From JBGPTK01 sp963797765 (GTDB lineage Bacteria > Acidobacteriota > Terriglobia > Acidiferrales > UBA7541), in assembly GCA_963797765.1 (NCBI GenBank), contig CAWCQU010000002.1, forward strand, positions 1,240,001 through 1,304,000: DNA of 64,000 bases. The letters run 5' to 3'. The notes below the pieces were generated by a model. That model was not told the origin of the DNA and made no database searches. It saw only the letters and a program-made list of their open reading frames with translations. Positions 59,014 to 64,000 of this stretch are shown piece by piece. Position 1 is the stretch's first letter, and each line of letters begins with the position of its first letter. Made by a program: the position numbers and the translations under genes.

Positions 59014-60606
59014 ATGCCGTCCATGAATCACAGGGCCGGCGCCGAAATCCGCTCCACGCACCCACGGGAATCCGCCGTTTCGGGCCCTGTCATTGTCCTC
59101 ACCGTGTCCGCGATCGCATTTCTCGCGCAAATGCTCACGGCGTCACGCTACGGGTATTTTCGCGATGAACTGTATTACCTCGATTGCGCCCGGCACCTCG
59201 CCTGGGGTTACGTTGACCAGCCGCCGCTGATCGCCTTGATCGCCTGGCTCGAGCGGCATATCTCCGGCGACTCGCTGTACTCGATCCGTTTTCTTCCCGC
59301 GCTCGCCGGCGCTCTCACGGTCTGGCTGGCGGGCCATCTGGCGCGCCGTCTCGGCGCCGGCGCTTTCGGCCAGTTCCTGGCCGCCGTCGCCGTGCTGATC
59401 GCTCCAGGGCACTTGATTTTCTTCCACCTGCTGACCATGAACGCGTTCGAGCCGCTGCTCTGGACCGCGGCAGCGTATCTGGTTGTCCGGATCATTCAGA
59501 CAGGCAATCAAAAATTGTGGCTGTGGTTTGGCCTCGTCTCCGGGATCGGCATTCTGAATAAATGGTCGATGCTTTTCTTTGGATGTGGAATCGTGCTCGG
59601 CCTTGTGCTCACTCCGGAACGCCGCTCCCTCGCGCACAAATGGATTTGGATTGGCTTCGCCATTGCGATGCTGATCTGGCTGCCCAATGTTCTCTGGAAT
59701 ATTCAGCATCACTGGCCGTTCCTCGAATTGATGGCCAACGTGCGCTCCAGCGGACGCGATGTGGTGCAAAGTCCGATTCCCTTTCTGTTCGACCAGGCGA
59801 TCTTCATGCATCTCTTCACCGCTCCGATTTGGATTGCTGGCGCGTGGTGGTATTTCTTCGGACGTGAATCGAGCGGCGAGGGCACACGCGGCCGTTACCG
59901 CGTTCTCGGATGGACTTACCTTTTCTTGCTCGTTTTCTTTATCGCAGCGGGTGGGAAATCCTACTATCTCTGGCCAATTTATCCGATGCTCTTTGCCGCG
60001 GGAGGCGTGGCCATCGAACAGTGGACCTCGCTTCGCGCGCGGATCGTTCGTCCTATATACGTCACGGCGATTATCCTCGGCGGAGCGCTGGTTGCGCCCA
60101 TCGCTTTGCCCGTGCTTTCTCCTGAAGGCTTCATTCGTTACATACAGGTGTCGCATCTCCCAATTCCGGAAGTTGAACACCAGCTCACCGGTCCTCTCCA
60201 TCAGCAGATTTATGCCGACATGTTCGGATGGGAGGAAATGGCTCGCGAAACCGCGCGCGCCTACAATCAATTGCCGCCGGAAATTCGCGCCAAAACCGCC
60301 ATTGCCGCCAGCAGTTTCGGCGAAGCCGGCGCGATCGATCTCTTCGGCCCGAAATACGGCCTGCCGCAAGCGATCAGCGGCCATCAGACCTACTGGTTCT
60401 GGGGACCGCGCGATTACACTGGCGAAAGCGTTTTCCTTCTTCGCGACAATCCGCGCCGCGCCCACGAACTCTGCGAAAACGTCGACGTCATCGGCCACGT
60501 CGAGCATCCCTATTCCCGCGGCGACGAACATTTCGATATCTACTGGTGCCACCCCATGCGCGCATCACTCCAGGAAATCTGGCCTCGCGCGAAGCATTTC
60601 GATTGA
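59014..60606 (+). CDS. GT39/ArnT-like membrane glycosyltransferase (PMT_2 family)
   Basis: ATG 59014 or 59023 gives about 530 residues (TTG 58987 is also open). The first periplasmic loop has the catalytic pattern YGYFRDELYYLDCARHLAWGYVDQPPL (acidic pair DE). About 10-12 membrane helices follow, then a soluble C-terminal domain (about 380-530). It should use a polyprenyl-phosphate sugar to modify a lipid or protein in the periplasm. It stands alone, far from the EPS block. Confidence 0.9.
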   Translation: MPSMNHRAGAEIRSTHPRESAVSGPVIVLTVSAIAFLAQMLTASRYGYFRDELYYLDCARHLAWGYVDQPPLIALIAWLERHISGDSLYSIRFLPALAGALTVWLAGHLARRLGAGAFGQFLAAVAVLIAPGHLIFFHLLTMNAFEPLLWTAAAYLVVRIIQTGNQKLWLWFGLVSGIGILNKWSMLFFGCGIVLGLVLTPERRSLAHKWIWIGFAIAMLIWLPNVLWNIQHHWPFLELMANVRSSGRDVVQSPIPFLFDQAIFMHLFTAPIWIAGAWWYFFGRESSGEGTRGRYRVLGWTYLFLLVFFIAAGGKSYYLWPIYPMLFAAGGVAIEQWTSLRARIVRPIYVTAIILGGALVAPIALPVLSPEGFIRYIQVSHLPIPEVEHQLTGPLHQQIYADMFGWEEMARETARAYNQLPPEIRAKTAIAASSFGEAGAIDLFGPKYGLPQAISGHQTYWFWGPRDYTGESVFLLRDNPRRAHELCENVDVIGHVEHPYSRGDEHFDIYWCHPMRASLQEIWPRAKHFD

Positions 60607-60783
60607 GTGGATCGACGGCACTTGCCCGCAATCGCGGCCAATGAGGTCTGAATCGGTCACGGAATCGGAACAGGTCCGTGTATCCAAGTGGTTTCCCGGC
60701 TTGTGTCGTGAGAAAATCAAAGCGGCCACTGCAGTTACTCTTCGATTGGTCTGGTTTCCGGAACGCGAATTGATTGGAACGAA

Positions 60784-62067
60784 ATGAAAATCGAAAGCGA
60801 ATTGCGCGCGATTGAGAAGACCGTTTTCCCGAACGGCCTGGTGGTGATCACCCAAGCCATGCCGCAGGTGCGCTCCGTTTCGATCGGCATCTGGATACGC
60901 TCCGGCTCGCGCCGCGAACCCGCGGAGATCAACGGGATTTCTCACTTCATCGAACACATGGTGTTCAAGGGCACCGAGCACCGCTCCGCCGAACAAATTG
61001 CTCGTGAAATGGACCGCGTGGGCGGAATGCTGGACGCATTCACGTCCAAGGAAATGGTTTGCTTCAATGCCAAAGTGCTCGATGAACATTTGTCGCTGGC
61101 CTTTGATGTGTTGGCCGATCTGGCTCTCTCGCCGAAATTTGCGGAAGAAGATATCGCTCGCGAGAAATCGGTAATCCTCGAAGAGATCAAAATGACCGAG
61201 GACAATCCCGAGGATTTGGTCCACGAATTGTTCACTCAGCATTTCTGGAAAGGGCATGCGCTGGCCCGGCCGATTCTAGGGACTCCCAAGACGGTCGGGG
61301 AGTTCGATAGCGATTTGCTGCGGACCTGGTTTCGGCGCTGGTACGCGCCGAACAAAATTGTGGTCAGTGCTGCCGGGAATCTCACTCATCAGCAAATCGT
61401 GGATTTGGTCGGCACGAAATTCGCTCATCTCACGGCGGTCGAAGATGGCCAAACGGAATCCGTGCCCATTCCATTTCCGCAGGTTCTTTCTCGCTCCAAG
61501 CGAGGTCTTGAACAAGTTCACATTTGCGTGGGAGTCTCCGCGTTTCCCATGGCCGACAAGCGCCGCTACACTGCCACGCTGCTGACGAATATTTTAGGCG
61601 GTGGAATGTCTTCGCGCCTTTTTCAAAATATCCGCGAAAAGCAGGGACTGGCCTATGCGGTGTTCAGCGACATGAATCCGTATCGCGACGCGGGGCTGCT
61701 GAGCGTATATGCGGGAACGGCACTGGAGACTGCCGAGAAATTGATCCATTCGGTGGCCGCGGAATTTCGCGACTTGAAGGAAAACCTGGTGACCGAGGAA
61801 GAATTGCGCCGGTCGAAAGATCACCTGAAGGGATCGTTGCTGCTATCGCTTGAATCCACCGGCGCGCGAATGTCCAACATCGCCCGGCAGCATCTTTATT
61901 TCGACCGCTTTTTCTCCTCCGATGAAATCATCGCCTCGCTCGAAGCCGTCACGCGCGAGGAGATTCAGCAAATTGCGCGTGAATTTTTCCGGCCCGGCAA
62001 CTTGGCTGCTACCGTCCTCGGAACGCTGAACGGTTTCTCGGTAACCGCCGACCACCTGGCCTGCTGA
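60784..62067 (+). CDS. M16-family zinc peptidase (processing-peptidase-like)
   Basis: The 427-residue protein has the inverted zinc motif GISHFIEHMVFKGTEHRSA (His54, Glu57, His58), with the third ligand in the EKSVILEEIKMTEDNPED helix. The C-terminal half contains the second, inactive M16 domain (GGGMSSRLFQNIREKQGLAYAVFS). It is a single-chain two-domain protein similar to bacterial YmxG-type peptidases. The Shine-Dalgarno sequence is weak. The MBL hydrolase follows on the same strand. Confidence 0.95.
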   Translation: MKIESELRAIEKTVFPNGLVVITQAMPQVRSVSIGIWIRSGSRREPAEINGISHFIEHMVFKGTEHRSAEQIAREMDRVGGMLDAFTSKEMVCFNAKVLDEHLSLAFDVLADLALSPKFAEEDIAREKSVILEEIKMTEDNPEDLVHELFTQHFWKGHALARPILGTPKTVGEFDSDLLRTWFRRWYAPNKIVVSAAGNLTHQQIVDLVGTKFAHLTAVEDGQTESVPIPFPQVLSRSKRGLEQVHICVGVSAFPMADKRRYTATLLTNILGGGMSSRLFQNIREKQGLAYAVFSDMNPYRDAGLLSVYAGTALETAEKLIHSVAAEFRDLKENLVTEEELRRSKDHLKGSLLLSLESTGARMSNIARQHLYFDRFFSSDEIIASLEAVTREEIQQIAREFFRPGNLAATVLGTLNGFSVTADHLAC

Positions 62068-62223
62068 TTCCTGTAAGAATCCACCACGGCTGCTGATCAA
62101 GACGCTTCCCTGATTTCTCTGTTTTACTTTCGGGCACGAAACGCGGTTGACGTTGTCGCGGCAGTTTGCCATCATCCTTCCAGTTCTACTTTCGCCGTAA
62201 GCGGCGAAGAAACTGGAGCGCGC

Positions 62224-63033
62224 ATCAGCTTCCGAATTTCCATCCTGGCTTCCGGCAGTGCCGGCAACGCTACGTTGCTCGAAACCGAGCGAACCTGTCT
62301 TCTAATTGACGCGGGGCTGGGCCGGAAGGAAACGCTTCGCCGCCTGGAAACGTTGGGAACGCGGCCGGAACGCATTGATGGCATTCTGATTTCACACGAG
62401 CATAGCGATCACACCACGGGACTTTCCGTTCTCTCGCGCCAGTGGCATGCCACTACGTATCTCACCGAAGGCACGCACGAAGAAATCGAACGGGCCATGC
62501 CTGAAGATTCCGGAAAGAAAATCGATTGCATCGAACACATTTGCGCGGGCGACCGGTTCACCATCGGCGACATCGAAATCTGCGCGTACACGATTCCGCA
62601 CGATGCCGCCGATCCGATCGGATTTTCATTTCGCTCGAACGGATCGAAAGTCGCGATCGTCACCGATCTGGGCTACCTGACGGAACTGGTGAAGCAGCAT
62701 TTACGCGAAGCGGATTGCCTGATTCTGGAATCGAATCACGATTTGGAAATGTTGAAAGTGGGGCCGTATCCGTGGCACATCAAGCAGCGGGTGATGAGCC
62801 GCAGGGGCCATCTTTCGAATCAGACGGTCAGCGAATTTCTGGCCGATCCCGAAGCATTCGACGGGCGCGCGCGATTCCTGGTGCTCGCGCATCTTTCGGA
62901 GAACAACAACAATCCCGATCTCGCGAAGCTCTCGGCGGAAGAGGCGCTGAATCGCCGTCCCGCCGAAGCTGCCTTCCACGGCGAATTGTTTATCGCTTCG
63001 CAGCGCGTTCCGCTCGGTCCGCTGCTCGTTTAG
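62224..63033 (+). CDS. Metallo-beta-lactamase-fold hydrolase (YycJ/WalJ-like)
   Basis: The zinc motif is ISHEHSDHTTGL (HxHxDH), with HDAADPIGFSF and VTDLGYL downstream; LILESNHDLEML completes the site. Homologues start with a strand like ISILASGSAGNATLLE, and this sequence is encoded in frame upstream of the first standard start (TTG 62275). No ATG, GTG or TTG exists between the previous in-frame stop and that strand. GGAG at 62214 is 5 nt before an ATC at 62224, which is used here as a tentative start. The family acts as an exonuclease or cell-wall-related hydrolase. Confidence 0.88.
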   Translation: MSFRISILASGSAGNATLLETERTCLLIDAGLGRKETLRRLETLGTRPERIDGILISHEHSDHTTGLSVLSRQWHATTYLTEGTHEEIERAMPEDSGKKIDCIEHICAGDRFTIGDIEICAYTIPHDAADPIGFSFRSNGSKVAIVTDLGYLTELVKQHLREADCLILESNHDLEMLKVGPYPWHIKQRVMSRRGHLSNQTVSEFLADPEAFDGRARFLVLAHLSENNNNPDLAKLSAEEALNRRPAEAAFHGELFIASQRVPLGPLLV

Positions 63034-63041
63034 TTTTTTCC

Positions 63042-64000
63042 CTACTGCGCGGACAAATACCCCAGGCTTTCCCTTGAATACGTGAGCATCACCTCGGATA
63101 AATCACCGGTGTGGCGTACCTGCGCGTCGACAACGTTGCCGGAGTGATCGCGAACCGGTTCGATGAGCGGCGAGACGAACACGCCTTTGCGCGGCAATTC
63201 GATAGCCGCGGCGCGCTGCTGCACCTGGTCGCGCCATTCGGAATTCAGTTTCACGCCGTACGTGTCGATGAGTTTCTTGATTCCGTCGTAATCGCCTTCG
63301 GCTTTGATGCGCATCAGCTCGGCTAGAAGTTCGCCGACGCCCTGGTGCATTGTTTCGTAATCGTTGACGCGCAGATAAAGTTTGCCGTCTTTGGTGACCG
63401 TTTCGATGCAGCGGAAGCGGTCGATCAGGTAATGCACAATCATCTGCGTGCCGCGATCGTGGTCTTCGTGGATTTGTTCCCCTTGCGGATAGCGATACAG
63501 GATTGTTAATCCGGCGCGGGCGTAGGCGTCGTAGGAAGCTTTCATCAATTCTTCTTGATTCTTTACGCCAAGCTCGGTGAGTTTGGGATCGGTAAAATTC
63601 CACAGCGCCACAAGATCCGAGCGCGCTTCTTCGAGCGTGGAATAATATTCCTTCAAATAGCTGCGCGGATCGCCGGTCAGCCTTTCGCTGACTTTGCCCG
63701 AGCCGTGGCCAAGGACTTCGTGCATCGCCACCAGCAGTTTGCGCGATTCCTGGCCGTAGAGTTCGGCGCGGTGTTTTTCTTCTTCGCAGGATGAAAATTC
63801 CCCGGAAGCTTTTTGACCCACCACTGCGGCGTATGCACTCGAGACATTGAACAACAGGACGCTTTTCGATCCGTGTTGCTGGCGAATATCCTGCTCGTTG
63901 GGCAAATTCACTCCGCTGGGGCTGATCGGTCCCGAGGCGCCTGCTTCGGAGACAACCGTGATGACGTTGGCCACCGGCGGCTGAATGTCGCGTTTCTTGA
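63042..64000 (-). CDS. Dipeptidyl-peptidase III family zinc peptidase (M49), N-terminus cut by the window edge
   Basis: The frame runs off the right edge; 319 C-terminal residues are present. The sequence KKRDIQPPVANVITVVSEAG at the edge continues upstream, so the GTG at 63974 is internal. Zinc site: VAMHEVLGHGSGKVSE, the HEVLGH variant typical of bacterial M49-type enzymes (HELLGH is common), with the second Glu in LEEARSDLVALW. It removes dipeptides from peptide N-termini. It is convergent with the MBL gene (8 nt between stops). Confidence 0.95.
   Translation of the reverse strand, partial: KKRDIQPPVANVITVVSEAGASGPISPSGVNLPNEQDIRQQHGSKSVLLFNVSSAYAAVVGQKASGEFSSCEEEKHRAELYGQESRKLLVAMHEVLGHGSGKVSERLTGDPRSYLKEYYSTLEEARSDLVALWNFTDPKLTELGVKNQEELMKASYDAYARAGLTILYRYPQGEQIHEDHDRGTQMIVHYLIDRFRCIETVTKDGKLYLRVNDYETMHQGVGELLAELMRIKAEGDYDGIKKLIDTYGVKLNSEWRDQVQQRAAAIELPRKGVFVSPLIEPVRDHSGNVVDAQVRHTGDLSEVMLTYSRESLGYLSAQ

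Noticed and set aside
59143..60552. 469-residue open frame on the minus strand
   Set aside because: It is antisense to the GT39-like gene, whose membrane and catalytic motifs are clear; the composition is that of a shadow frame.
1..64000. tRNA, rRNA, IS element or prophage
   Set aside because: No cloverleaf with conserved T-loop, no rRNA sequence, no transposase, integrase or terminal repeats were seen while reading.

Overview
The window looks like a chromosomal segment of an Acidobacteriota (Terriglobia-like) genome. Reasons: a PadR regulator next to an ADOP-type FtsX permease, abundant PilZ proteins, a dipeptidyl-peptidase III, large secreted proteins with choice-of-anchor D repeats, and an exopolysaccharide (EPS) locus of the XrtA/PEP-CTERM type. 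This assignment is by gene content only. No rRNA, tRNA, CRISPR array, insertion sequence or prophage was recognised.

Layout. 1-860: PadR and a truncated ADOP permease. 1.0-9.98 kb: signalling block with a GGDEF-PilZ protein, three stand-alone PilZ proteins, a cytosolic histidine kinase with an NtrC-type sigma-54 response regulator, a CBS protein and a second sigma-54 activator without receiver. 10.3-30.4 kb: rightward EPS cluster (initiating sugar transferase, export lipoprotein-like protein, outer-membrane barrel, chain-length determinant, tyrosine autokinase, flippase, ligase/polymerase, glycosyltransferases, formyltransferase-like enzyme, deacetylase, secreted Ig/nucleoside-hydrolase-like protein, acyltransferase, GT1-type glycosyltransferase). 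30.6-34.2 kb: two tandem secreted TIG/beta-helix paralogues. 34.9-35.6 kb: a type II toxin-antitoxin pair. 35.7-39.7 kb: leftward operon of two deacetylases and two glycosyltransferases. 40.0-45.6 kb: a small PEP-CTERM-like protein, a CelD/FemAB-like acetyltransferase and a 966-residue three-part protein (phosphoribosyltransferase-like, kinase-like, HAD phosphatase). 46.1-49.4 kb: a lipoprotein with nine choice-of-anchor D repeats. From 49.6 kb: mostly housekeeping genes (LuxR-type regulator, GlmS, MtaB-like methylthiotransferase, AcpS, PgeF-like, RlmN, cysteine dioxygenase-like, APH-like kinase, GT39-like, M16 peptidase, MBL hydrolase, M49 peptidase).

How it fits together. The most interesting signal is regulatory. 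Nine intergenic sites match the sigma-54 -24/-12 pattern TGG-N10-GC. They lie before a PilZ gene, the second activator, the EPS initiating transferase, the export operon, the flippase, the Ig/nucleoside-hydrolase-like protein, the acyltransferase, the PEP-CTERM-like protein and the 966-residue protein. Most are preceded by a GGGAAAA...TTTTCCC-type inverted repeat. With two sigma-54 activators and a c-di-GMP layer next door, this suggests one locally encoded regulon for matrix production. The tripartite 966-residue protein appears to be a member and is the best candidate for undescribed biochemistry. No exosortase gene is present inside the window although its usual partners and one probable substrate are.
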